Below, in pieces: positions 45,183 through 53,901 of a DNA stretch of 64,000 bases. The position numbers and the translations under genes are program-made. Position 1 is the first letter of the stretch. Every line of letters begins with the position of its first letter. The stretch covers positions 124,001-188,000 of the forward strand of contig NZ_JAAAPN010000001.1 of the NCBI RefSeq assembly GCF_009909205.1, in the 5' to 3' direction. The DNA is from Aquabacterium fontiphilum. GTDB taxonomy: Bacteria; Pseudomonadota; Gammaproteobacteria; Burkholderiales; Burkholderiaceae_C. The notes below the pieces were generated by a model. That model had not been told where the DNA came from. It worked only from the letters and a program-made list of their open reading frames with translations, and searched no databases.

Positions 45183-47432
45183 ATGCGCCTGACCCCCGAT
45201 GCCGCCACCCTCTGGATGCGAGGCCTGCCGCATTGGCGGCGCTGCGCCTTCGACGGCGTGGCGTTGCTGGGTGACGACCTGGTCCTCGCGCCCGATCCCC
45301 ACGCGCCTGCGCCCGACTGGCCGGTCGAGTCGGCGCGTCGCTTCACCGGCATGGCCTTCGATGCGCGCTGCCGGCTGTTCCGCGCCATGCCGCTGGATAC
45401 GCCGGCGGACCCCGCCTCCGAGGGGACGTCGGCGCTGGCCTATGTGATCTGGGGCCAGACCACCGCGCTGGGCGTGCATGACGCCACGGTGCACCCGCTG
45501 AACGTGACGGCGGCGCGCACCGAGGGGGCGCCTGTGCCGGATGGTGGGGCTGGGTCGGATGACACGCTGCCCCGGCATGCGGTGGCCGTGGGCGTGGACA
45601 GCCGCGACCTGCTTTACGCGACCGACCCGGTCGAGCGGGTGGTCTGGGTGATCGACACCTGGCAGCGCGAGGTCGCGCGCCGCATCCCTTTCACCGCGGT
45701 GCCGCTGGATGTGGCGGTGTGTGGCGACGCCGTGTTCGTGCTGACCGACGACGGGCAGGTCTGGCGCGTGTCGCCCTGCGATGCACCCGAGCCCATGCCG
45801 TGGCCCCGGCGAGCCGGTGCCGCACGCCTGACGGTGAGCCGTGCCGTGCAGGCGCGTGATGCGGGCGCCGTGGCCGGCGGCAGCGCGGGAGGCTGGCTGG
45901 CCTGGGTGCTCATCGAACCGGGCGCGGCGCTGTCGCGTGTGCAGGCCTTGCACAACGGCTCGGCCATCACGGTGGCCGATGCACTCGATCTGGTCAGCGG
46001 TGAGGACGACGCCCGGCTGGGCACGCCGCTGACCCTGGCCATGCAGCCGGGGCAGGACTTCGTGCAACTGCGCTGGCTGGGCGCGCAGCCCACGGTGCAG
46101 GGCGCCGGCCTGTCGGCACCGGGCTATGACGGCACGGGCATCACCTTGGCCCCCGATGGCCGCATCGCTTACTGGACATCGGCCGGGCTGCGCCACACCT
46201 CGCCGGCGCGCAGCCGCTACCGCACGCAAGGCCGCGTGTTCGGCTTCGCGCTCGACAGCGGCCATGACCAGCGCAGCTGGGGGGCCGTGCGCGTGATGGC
46301 CTGCGTGCCGCCCGGGACCGAGCTGCGCGTGTGGACGGTCACGCGCGACGAGCTCGACGACCTTGATTCGCTGCCTCATACCCCACCGGTGGGCGCCCTG
46401 GCCGACTTCACCGCCGTACCGGAGCCCGAACGCACGCCGCTGATCTCGGCGCAGGACTGGGCACGACAGCCCGAGGGCGGCCACCGGGTGTTCCGCGACG
46501 CGCATGCCCCGGCGATGTCCGGGCCGGACGCACCCGAAGCCGGCCTGCAGTGGTTTGAGGTGCCGGTGATGGCGCCGCCGGGGCGCTACCTGTGGGTGGT
46601 GCTGGCGCTGCACGGCACGCGCCACAAGAGTCCGCGTGTGCGGGCGGTGCAGGTGGCCCATCCAGGCCATCGCTGGCTGCAGCAGTTGCCGCGCACGCTG
46701 TGGCACGAGCCGGCCGCCCGCGATTTCCTGCATCGCTACCTGATGCCGCTGGCGCGAGTGCTCGACGACTGGGATCGCAGCGGTGCCGAGCGTCACCGCC
46801 TGCTGAACCCGCGTGCCACACCGGGCGAGGCCTTGCCCTGGCTGGGCCGATTCGTCGGACTGGCCATGGACCCGTGCTGGTCCGAGACCGTGCAGCGGCG
46901 CATGGTGGGCGAGGCTGCTCGGCTGTTTCGCACGCGTGGCACCGTGGCCAGCCTGCGTCGCATGGTCAGCATCCTCACCGAAGGCGCCGAGGTCGTGTTG
47001 ATCGAGCACCATCGCCTGCGCGGCGGCGGGGTGGTGGGCCATGAACAGGCCCGTGCCTCGCAGGCCGTGCTCGGTGCGGGCTTTCGGGTCGGCGGCCTGA
47101 TTGGCGAGCCCAACGAGCGGCCGCTGGCCGACACCACGCCGGTGCGCTTCGACGATTTCGCGCACCGCTTCACCGTCATGGTCGTGGCCCGTCTGACCGA
47201 GGCGCAGCGGGCCTGTGTCGAGCGGCTCATCGAACTGCACAAGCCCGCCCACACCGCCTTCACGTTGTGCACGGCCGAAGGCGGCTTGCGGCTGGGTGTG
47301 GGCAGCCATGTGGGTGTGTCGGCCGTGGTCGGCCATGCGGCGCGGATGCAGCCGGCGATCACCGGTGAGGCGGCACTCGGCCAGGGCTTCATCCTCGGGC
47401 GGCCGGAGCTGCCCAGGGAGCCCATCGCATGA
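45183..47432 (+). CDS. Afp12-like phage tail protein
   Basis: This 749-residue protein has a long beta-propeller-like N-terminal part (AVGVDSRDLLYATDPVERVV; VFVLTDDGQVWRV) and a C-terminal tail-protein-I-like domain. The latter includes HRYLMPLARVLDDWDR, the LLNPRATPGEALPWLGRFVG segment and the ELHKPAHTAFTLC end that are typical of Afp12/TIGR02242-type baseplate proteins. It is a baseplate wedge component. The ATG at 45183 is chosen; the longer frame upstream overlaps baseplate J. Its stop overlaps the next gene by four bases. Confidence 0.85.
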   Translation: MRLTPDAATLWMRGLPHWRRCAFDGVALLGDDLVLAPDPHAPAPDWPVESARRFTGMAFDARCRLFRAMPLDTPADPASEGTSALAYVIWGQTTALGVHDATVHPLNVTAARTEGAPVPDGGAGSDDTLPRHAVAVGVDSRDLLYATDPVERVVWVIDTWQREVARRIPFTAVPLDVAVCGDAVFVLTDDGQVWRVSPCDAPEPMPWPRRAGAARLTVSRAVQARDAGAVAGGSAGGWLAWVLIEPGAALSRVQALHNGSAITVADALDLVSGEDDARLGTPLTLAMQPGQDFVQLRWLGAQPTVQGAGLSAPGYDGTGITLAPDGRIAYWTSAGLRHTSPARSRYRTQGRVFGFALDSGHDQRSWGAVRVMACVPPGTELRVWTVTRDELDDLDSLPHTPPVGALADFTAVPEPERTPLISAQDWARQPEGGHRVFRDAHAPAMSGPDAPEAGLQWFEVPVMAPPGRYLWVVLALHGTRHKSPRVRAVQVAHPGHRWLQQLPRTLWHEPAARDFLHRYLMPLARVLDDWDRSGAERHRLLNPRATPGEALPWLGRFVGLAMDPCWSETVQRRMVGEAARLFRTRGTVASLRRMVSILTEGAEVVLIEHHRLRGGGVVGHEQARASQAVLGAGFRVGGLIGEPNERPLADTTPVRFDDFAHRFTVMVVARLTEAQRACVERLIELHKPAHTAFTLCTAEGGLRLGVGSHVGVSAVVGHAARMQPAITGEAALGQGFILGRPELPREPIA

Positions 47433-49027
47433 GCGCCGCACCCGTGCAGATCGCGCAGCTGCGTCAGCGCTTTGTCTGCGCCGATCCGGCCGATGCGCCA
47501 GCGGTCGCCGCGCGCACGCGCGACTGGGCGGAGGAGCTGGCCATGCTGGGTGAGGCGGCCTGGGCTGGCCCCGTGCCCGATGACGACGAGTGGATTCTGA
47601 TCCCGCAACTGCAGGTTCACAACCGGGTGCGGGCCGATGCGACCACGCTGCAATGGGGACGCGATTGGCTGCAGGCCGTGGGCCAGGCGGTCCACACCTG
47701 TCTTCAGGCGCCCGTGGCCCATGCGGTCGTGCGTTACCGCCGGCGTACCGATGCGCTGGCCGACCTGCTGTATCGCAGCGCGGCAGGCGACACCACGCGC
47801 CAGTGGGCGTGGCACCGGATGGGCCTGTTGCGCAGCCCGGCCCTGTCGTCGGCCGAAGCGCTGCAACAGGGCTGGCAGGCCTTGGTGGCCGAGCCCGAGG
47901 TCGTCACGCCCGCGCTTCAGGCGTTGCTGCAGGCCGAGGCGCAGACTGGCGCCTGGAGCGCCCTGGTGCGGCGGCTGCCATCGGCTTCGTGGGCGGCCCT
48001 GATTTTGGCGCTGCCAGCGGCTTGGGCCGGGGTGAGCAAGGCAAGGGGTGCGCCTGGCAGCGATCTGCAGTCAGTCCACGCGAAACCGACACCACTGGTC
48101 TGGCCCGAGGGCGGGCTTCACGCAGCATGGCGCCACTGGGTTGCGCGACAGCCTGTGCTCGCGGCCCGCTTGCAGCGCCATGGCGGCGAGGCGGTGGCAG
48201 CCTGGCTGGCAAGCGCGCGATGGCCATTTGCCGATGCGGCACAAGCCGCCGTGCTGTGGCCGTCCTGGCATGCGCTGGCCTGCGGGGGCGCGCCCACGTC
48301 CCGCCTCTCGGCGTGGTCGCCAGCGAGCGGCACGGCGCCCCGGGCCGTTGAGGCCAGCGCGTCTGCACAGGTGCGGGCGTCAGTGGATCCGACCGACCCG
48401 TCGCACGCCCCGTGTGACGCCGATGCCGCGCCGGGTGCGGCGGTGCAAGCCCCGACCGACGTCGCGTCGCGGGAGGACGTCCCGGCCTTGCCCGAATTGC
48501 CTGCGCGCGACGAACGCACCAGTTGGCCCACTTCATGGGCCGGCGCCTGCTTCTGGCTGGCCCGCCTGCCAGCCGTGTGGCCCGCCCTGCGCGCCACCGT
48601 GCCAGCGTACTGGCCCGATGCTGCCGTTGGCCGCGCGCTGGCCGAGGTGCTCGGCATCCCGCCCACTGACCCGGTCTGGGCGCTGTGGACAGGCGGCTTC
48701 TCGTCCGGCGATGGTGAGCGCGGTGGCGATGGCGAGTGGGGCATCCCGACAGCCTTGCGCCACGCCGCGCAGCAGCAGGTGCAGGTCTGGGCCGACTGGT
48801 TGTGGTCCAGCTTGAGCGCAGACCGCGATGGCGCCCAATGGGCTGAAGCGCAAGCCGCGCTGAACTGGCTCAACCAGCGGCCGGCGCGGCTGCGCGTCGA
48901 GCCCGGATGGGTTGAGGTGGGCTTCGATGCAGATCAGACCGACACCCGCATCCGCCGCCTGGCATTGGATCTGGATCCGGGCTGGGTGCCGTTGGCTCAG
49001 GCGGTGGTGAGGTTCCGCTATGGCTGA
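47429..49027 (+). CDS. Probable eCIS tape-measure protein (Afp14 position)
   Basis: This 532-residue protein has a soluble N-terminal part (EWILIPQLQVHNRVRADATT) and a long helical middle. The conserved C-terminal tail LDLDPGWVPLAQAVVRFRYG resembles a motif I associate with eCIS proteins of this position. Its place directly upstream of the AAA+ ATPase, with which it overlaps by eight bases, matches the Afp14/Pvc14 tape-measure protein that sets tube length. The tape-measure role is inferred from position and helical content, not from a strong domain match. The neighbouring 51248 protein is another helical candidate. Confidence 0.65.
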   Translation: MSAAPVQIAQLRQRFVCADPADAPAVAARTRDWAEELAMLGEAAWAGPVPDDDEWILIPQLQVHNRVRADATTLQWGRDWLQAVGQAVHTCLQAPVAHAVVRYRRRTDALADLLYRSAAGDTTRQWAWHRMGLLRSPALSSAEALQQGWQALVAEPEVVTPALQALLQAEAQTGAWSALVRRLPSASWAALILALPAAWAGVSKARGAPGSDLQSVHAKPTPLVWPEGGLHAAWRHWVARQPVLAARLQRHGGEAVAAWLASARWPFADAAQAAVLWPSWHALACGGAPTSRLSAWSPASGTAPRAVEASASAQVRASVDPTDPSHAPCDADAAPGAAVQAPTDVASREDVPALPELPARDERTSWPTSWAGACFWLARLPAVWPALRATVPAYWPDAAVGRALAEVLGIPPTDPVWALWTGGFSSGDGERGGDGEWGIPTALRHAAQQQVQVWADWLWSSLSADRDGAQWAEAQAALNWLNQRPARLRVEPGWVEVGFDADQTDTRIRRLALDLDPGWVPLAQAVVRFRYG

Positions 49028-51251
49028 TACCTGGTTGCACACCCTGACCACCCACACGCAGCATGCCGTGGCGCACGCTGCCGGGCGGCTGGTCCGGCAC
49101 CTGCGCGACACGCTGGGCGAGCCGGATGATGACGCGCGGGTTGGCGACGCCGCAGCGCATGCGCAGCGCCTGGCGCGCCTGCAGGCTGTGCAGCGCTGGG
49201 CCGAAGCGCAGCGTGCAGCCCATGCCCCCCACGTGGCCCACGCTGTGCCGTCACCCGACGCCGATGAGCCTGGCGCCGCATGGCCTGCCGATCACCCCCT
49301 GAGCCGCCTGGTCGCGCTGGCCACGCCGATGTCCGCTGATGCCGACTCCGCACGTGCCGCCACCACCTGGGCAAGCGATGTGCTGCTGCTGGCCGTGCTG
49401 CCGCATGCCCATGAGTGCTGCGCCGCGCTGATGCGCCTGTGGCACCCCGAGGGCCACCCCTGGCCCACCGTGACCATGGCCCTGTCGTGGCTGGAGGCCA
49501 CGCTGGAGACGGCCCCGGACGCGGGTGATGCGGCCCGGGCTGACCACGCTCGGCAGGCGGTGCAATGGGCCCGGCGCGACATGCTGCGGCAGACGGTGCG
49601 CCACGTCGTGGAAGACGGCCCGCTTGCCCGACTGGGCCTGTGGCAAGCAGAGACCACCTCACTGCGTGGCAGTGAACTGCCCTGGCACAGCCGTGACCTC
49701 CGCGTGGACGACACGGTGTGGGCCGCGCTGTGTGGCCGCGCGCCCGGCGCGCACCAGCTGCCGCTGGATGCGGGGGTGCCCGACGTGCCGGGTTTGGCTG
49801 GGTGGCTGGCCCAACCCGACACTGCGGCGGCCTTGCACGCCTTGCGGCGGGGCCAGCCCTGTCAGATCGTCGTGCTCGGCGGCACGGCGGCCATGCGCCG
49901 CACCCGGGTGCAGGCCTTGCTGGGTGCGGCCGGCGTGGCGGCCGTGCGTGCCACGGCATCGGGCCCCTGGTCGACCGACCAACTGGCCCGTGCCCTCGGC
50001 CAGGCCTGGCTGTACCAGGCGGCCTGCTGGCTGGAAGACACCCACGACGAATGGCCGGCTGGTGGCGCCGCCGAGGTGCCGCCCGAGGCGTGGGCCCTGC
50101 GCGCCCCGGTGGCGCTGCCGCAACTCTGCAGCGCCGCCCATGCCGGCGCCGTGCCCCCGCTGGATCTGCCGCGCTTGCGCCTGGTCGTGCAGCCGCTGAC
50201 ACCGGTGGCGCGGCGGGAGCTGTGGCGCACCTTGCTGCCGCAATTGGGCGAGCAGGCGGCGGTGCTGGCTGCTCGCTACCCCATTGAGCCCGATGAGGCG
50301 CGCGAGGTGTTGCGCGACCTGGTGCTGCGCCAGGCCCTGTTGCAGCGCGCGATGGTGCTGGACGACGTGGCCGACGGCGTGCGGCAGCGCGCGGCCGCCG
50401 GGCAGCGTGCCGGCGTGACGCGCGTGCAGCCGCATGCCGACTGGTCGGCCCTGCTGCTGCCGCAGCCGGCGGTGCACAGCCTGCAGGCCGCGGTGCGCCG
50501 CGTGAGCCAGCAACTCACCGTGCTCGACGACTGGGGCTTTGCGCAGGGTCGGGGCGACCGCCGTGGCGTGCGCATGCTGTTTCATGGCACCCCGGGCACC
50601 GGCAAGACGCTGGCCGCCGAGGTCATGGCGCGCGCACTCGGTGTGGACCTGCTGGTGGTCGACCTGGCCAGTCTGGTCAGCAAATGGATAGGCGAGACCG
50701 AGAAGAACCTGGCCGCCGTGTTCGATCTGGCCGAACGTTCGCGCGCCCTGCTGCTGTTCGACGAGGCCGACGCGCTGTTCGGCAAGCGCACCGACACCCA
50801 GGACGCGCAGGACCGCTATGCCAACCTGGAAACCGCTTACCTGCTGCAACGGCTGGAGCGCTACGAAGGCGTGGCCGTGCTGACCACCAACCTGCGCTCG
50901 CAGCTGGACGCCGCCTTCTCGCGCCGCTTCGAGTTCATCGTCGAGTTTCCCGAGCCAGAGGGTTCGGTGCGCCACGCCTTGTGGCGCCTGCACCTGCCGG
51001 CCGAAGCGCCGCTGGCGGCCGATGTCGACCTGGCCGAACTGGCCGACTGGTATCCGCTGTCGGGCGCGCAGATCAAGAACGCGGCCCTCGCCGCGGCCTT
51101 TCTGGCAGCGGCCGAAGGCCAGCCCATGGCCCAGCGCCATTTCCTCGCGGCCGTCGAGCGCGAATACGACAAGGCGGGCCGGGCCCACCCCGGCTTTCCT
51201 GCCCATCACACCCTGAACCCGTCCGCCACGGACGACTGGAGGATCCCATGA
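49020..51251 (+). CDS. eCIS AAA+ ATPase (Afp15/Pvc15-like)
   Basis: This 743-residue protein has a long helical N-terminal half and a C-terminal AAA+ domain. Walker A is GTPGTGKT (near residue 523), Walker B is LLLFDEADALFGKRT (Asp near residue 581), and sensor and arginine-finger elements follow (TTNLRSQLDAAFSRRFEF). Afp15/Pvc15 ATPases help load cargo or assemble the particle. It overlaps the putative tape-measure gene by eight bases and the next gene by four, so it is tightly coupled. All nucleotide-binding residues appear intact. Confidence 0.93.
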   Translation: MADTWLHTLTTHTQHAVAHAAGRLVRHLRDTLGEPDDDARVGDAAAHAQRLARLQAVQRWAEAQRAAHAPHVAHAVPSPDADEPGAAWPADHPLSRLVALATPMSADADSARAATTWASDVLLLAVLPHAHECCAALMRLWHPEGHPWPTVTMALSWLEATLETAPDAGDAARADHARQAVQWARRDMLRQTVRHVVEDGPLARLGLWQAETTSLRGSELPWHSRDLRVDDTVWAALCGRAPGAHQLPLDAGVPDVPGLAGWLAQPDTAAALHALRRGQPCQIVVLGGTAAMRRTRVQALLGAAGVAAVRATASGPWSTDQLARALGQAWLYQAACWLEDTHDEWPAGGAAEVPPEAWALRAPVALPQLCSAAHAGAVPPLDLPRLRLVVQPLTPVARRELWRTLLPQLGEQAAVLAARYPIEPDEAREVLRDLVLRQALLQRAMVLDDVADGVRQRAAAGQRAGVTRVQPHADWSALLLPQPAVHSLQAAVRRVSQQLTVLDDWGFAQGRGDRRGVRMLFHGTPGTGKTLAAEVMARALGVDLLVVDLASLVSKWIGETEKNLAAVFDLAERSRALLLFDEADALFGKRTDTQDAQDRYANLETAYLLQRLERYEGVAVLTTNLRSQLDAAFSRRFEFIVEFPEPEGSVRHALWRLHLPAEAPLAADVDLAELADWYPLSGAQIKNAALAAAFLAAAEGQPMAQRHFLAAVEREYDKAGRAHPGFPAHHTLNPSATDDWRIP

Positions 51252-52621
51252 GCACGCTCACTGGCTATTGGCAAAGCGAAGCCGACCGCATCCAGCAGAC
51301 GCTGACCGAAGCCCGCGCCCGACTGGCCACCTTACGCCAGGACGGTCAAGTGGCGAGGCAGGCCCTGCGCGCGGTGCAGGACCAGGCGCTGACGGCCGCC
51401 AATGCGCAAGACACGCTGCGGGCTGCGCTGGCGCGCATCGCGATGCCGGCCGATGCCAAACCGTTGCTGAACGCGCTCAACGCCGCCCGCGTGTCGCAGG
51501 CGCAGGCCCAGAGCGAGCAGCTTCGTCTGGAAGGTCTGTTGGCCGAGTGGGCCGTTGAAACCGATGGCCTGAGCCAGCGCATGCAGGCGCTGGAGGCCGA
51601 AGCCGAGGTGGTGGCGCGCGCGTGGCGTCAGGCCCAGGCCGAAGCGGCCGCGCGCGCTGGCTTTGTCGCCGAGTTGCAGGCCGGTCGCTGGCAAGACGCC
51701 GTGGCCGATGCCACCGCGGCGCTGGCGGCCCACGAAGCCACAGCCCGCGAGCGGGTGGAGGGTGCCTTCCCGGCCAGCGATGCCACCAAGCCCTTGCTGC
51801 TGCAGCGCCTGCGTGACCGCGCCGAGGCCGCACGCGATGCCCATGCGCAGGCCGAGTTGGTCGAGCAGGCCACCTACGCCCCGGCACACCCGGCGCTGGC
51901 GCAAGCGCAGCGCGCCCATGCGCGTGCGTGGGCGGCCGTGCAGGCCTATGCCGATGCGGCGGCCCACGTGGCCGATGACACCGCCGCGCTGGCCGCGCTC
52001 GCCGCCTTGCCAACCCCATTGGGGCCGTTGACGGCCGCCCAGGCCGATCGGCTGCGCTTCGAAGGCAATGCGCCGCGGCTGGCCCGGGCCGAGGCCATGC
52101 TCGCCTTGCTCAAGGACGTCGACGACGCCGAAGACACCCTGCGCGCCAAGCAGGCGGCTTACGAACAGGCGTGGGCCGCCGCCCGCGCCGCCAAGCCGGA
52201 TGCCACCCTGGCGGCCTTGCATGCCGCCGATCTCACGGCGCCGCTGAAGGCCCGCGACGACGCGCTCAAGGCCCGCAAGGACGCCCACAAGGCCCTCACC
52301 GAGCACGCCGACCACGGGCTGCTGCAGGCCTGGCTGGCCGATGTGCCCGACACGCTGTGGGACGCGCTGGACCGCCTGGATGGCGCACGAGCCAGGCTGA
52401 ACCGCCTCAAGAGCGGCACCGCCTTGAGCCAGCTGCTGTCGGCCCTCACGCTGGCCGAAAGCCAGCACGCCGATGCGCTGCAGGCCGCCCGCCTGGCCCA
52501 GCGGCAGCAGGCGGCCGCGCAGCAGGCCTGGGCCATCCTGGCCGCCCGCGCCGAGGCCGAACAGGCGCGACTGCTGCGTCGTGCGCGCCTGGCCTGGCGG
52601 GGCACCGCCCCTGTGGTCTGA
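51248..52621 (+). CDS. Ala-rich coiled-coil eCIS-associated protein
   Basis: This 457-residue protein is almost wholly helical, with Ala/Glu/Arg-rich heptad-like repeats (AEARDAHAQAELVEQATYAP; LKARDDALKARKDAHKALTE). It has no recognised domain, signal or membrane helix. It overlaps the ATPase stop as ATGA and is 30 bases from the next gene. Its length and structure would suit a tape-measure, scaffold or loading factor; the 47429 protein is the better-positioned candidate for tape measure. Function unknown. Confidence 0.6.
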   Translation: MSTLTGYWQSEADRIQQTLTEARARLATLRQDGQVARQALRAVQDQALTAANAQDTLRAALARIAMPADAKPLLNALNAARVSQAQAQSEQLRLEGLLAEWAVETDGLSQRMQALEAEAEVVARAWRQAQAEAAARAGFVAELQAGRWQDAVADATAALAAHEATARERVEGAFPASDATKPLLLQRLRDRAEAARDAHAQAELVEQATYAPAHPALAQAQRAHARAWAAVQAYADAAAHVADDTAALAALAALPTPLGPLTAAQADRLRFEGNAPRLARAEAMLALLKDVDDAEDTLRAKQAAYEQAWAAARAAKPDATLAALHAADLTAPLKARDDALKARKDAHKALTEHADHGLLQAWLADVPDTLWDALDRLDGARARLNRLKSGTALSQLLSALTLAESQHADALQAARLAQRQQAAAQQAWAILAARAEAEQARLLRRARLAWRGTAPVV

Positions 52622-52651
52622 GCGACGCCCCCCTGATTCCTGGAGCCCGAG

Positions 52652-53893
52652 ATGACCTCTGCCGCCCTCCGCCGTCAGCCCGACTGTGACCCGCGCGCCG
52701 ACGCCGACCGCTGCGCCGCCGTGCTACCCGAGAACCCCGACTGCACGCTCAATGTCCACTTCGGCCAGTTGCTGGGTGTGGATGACCTCCGCGCCCTTCA
52801 GGGCTTTCATCTGGGCCAGGCGCGTCGCCACCAGCGCGCCCTGCACGGTCACGGTGTGGTCACCGGTTTTGCCGTCTCAGTCGAGTCCACGCCCGATGAG
52901 GTCGACCGGGCCGAGCTGCGCGTGAGCCCTGGCCACGCGCTGGATGACGGTGGGCGCGACCTGCTGCTGAGCGAGCCTCAGTGCCTGAGCCTGAGCCGCT
53001 GGTGGGCCGCACGGCTGCTGGAAAAAGACCCCGACTACGCCGAGTTCTGGGGCCGCACCCATGCCCGCCTCACGCTGGAGGTGGTGGTGTCCTACGCCAC
53101 CTGCCTGAGCGAGCCGGTGCCGGCCATCGCCGATCCCTGTCAGCGCCAGGCCAGCGACATCGCCTATGCCCGTGTGTGTGAAACCGCCCGGCTGAGCCTG
53201 CGCCGTGTGGCGCCGGCGGGCGAGGCGGAAGCGGAACTGCCGCCAACCGGGCCGCTTCCCAGCCCCTTGCCGGACGACCGCGCCGGCTGGGTGGCCTGGC
53301 TGGCCGGCTTGCCGCCTGACGCGCCGCCTGGCGCCAATCCCAATGCCGAGGCGGCGGAGGCGACGCCCCCGGTGGTGCTGGCCCGCTTGCACGGTGTGGC
53401 CTTCACCCAGGTCGATGGGCAATGGCAGGCCAGCGTGGACGCCGTGGACATGGCTGTGCGGCCGCTGTTGCTGTCCACCGCCACGCTGCAGCGTGTGCTG
53501 CTGCCTGGTCTGGCCACCCCGCCTGCGGTGGGCGGCCCGCTGCCCCTTGCGGAGGGCAGCAGCGCCAGTGGCGCCAGCGTCACGTTGGTGTTCAGCCAGC
53601 CTTTGGCGCCCGCCAGCGTGGCGTTGACCGCATTTGCCGTCACGCAGTTTGATGCCGCGGCTGCGGCCGGTGCGGGTTGGCACAGCCATGCTGTCACGGC
53701 GGTGGCCTACGCCGAGCCTGACGGCGTGCCCACCGCCACGCTGACGCTGGCCGCTGCCGTGCAGGCCGGTCAGCCCGTGCGCATCACGCTGCAGGGCAGC
53801 GGCCCCACCCCCTTGATGGGCGCCAACGGCTTGCCGCTCGGCGCCCCCGAAGCGCAGGCCGATGGCCGCTCCCTGTCGATCACCCTTACCTGA
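52652..53893 (+). CDS. eCIS-associated 'LxxDDL-HG.GVV.G' family protein, short copy
   Basis: This 413-residue protein has an N-terminal family motif (LNVHFGQLLGVDDLRALQGF, then RRHQRALHGHGVVTGFAVSV) that also appears in the next gene. This module occurs in proteins next to DUF4255 and contractile-particle genes in several bacterial groups. The rest has a Pro-rich linker and a beta-sandwich-like C-terminus (LVFSQPLAPASVALTAFAVT, then PVRITLQGSGPTPL) resembling bacterial Ig-like or adhesion domains. It may decorate the particle surface or bind targets in place of a tail fibre. Function unknown. Confidence 0.6.
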   Translation: MTSAALRRQPDCDPRADADRCAAVLPENPDCTLNVHFGQLLGVDDLRALQGFHLGQARRHQRALHGHGVVTGFAVSVESTPDEVDRAELRVSPGHALDDGGRDLLLSEPQCLSLSRWWAARLLEKDPDYAEFWGRTHARLTLEVVVSYATCLSEPVPAIADPCQRQASDIAYARVCETARLSLRRVAPAGEAEAELPPTGPLPSPLPDDRAGWVAWLAGLPPDAPPGANPNAEAAEATPPVVLARLHGVAFTQVDGQWQASVDAVDMAVRPLLLSTATLQRVLLPGLATPPAVGGPLPLAEGSSASGASVTLVFSQPLAPASVALTAFAVTQFDAAAAAGAGWHSHAVTAVAYAEPDGVPTATLTLAAAVQAGQPVRITLQGSGPTPLMGANGLPLGAPEAQADGRSLSITLT

Positions 53894-53901
53894 GGTCCAT
53901 C

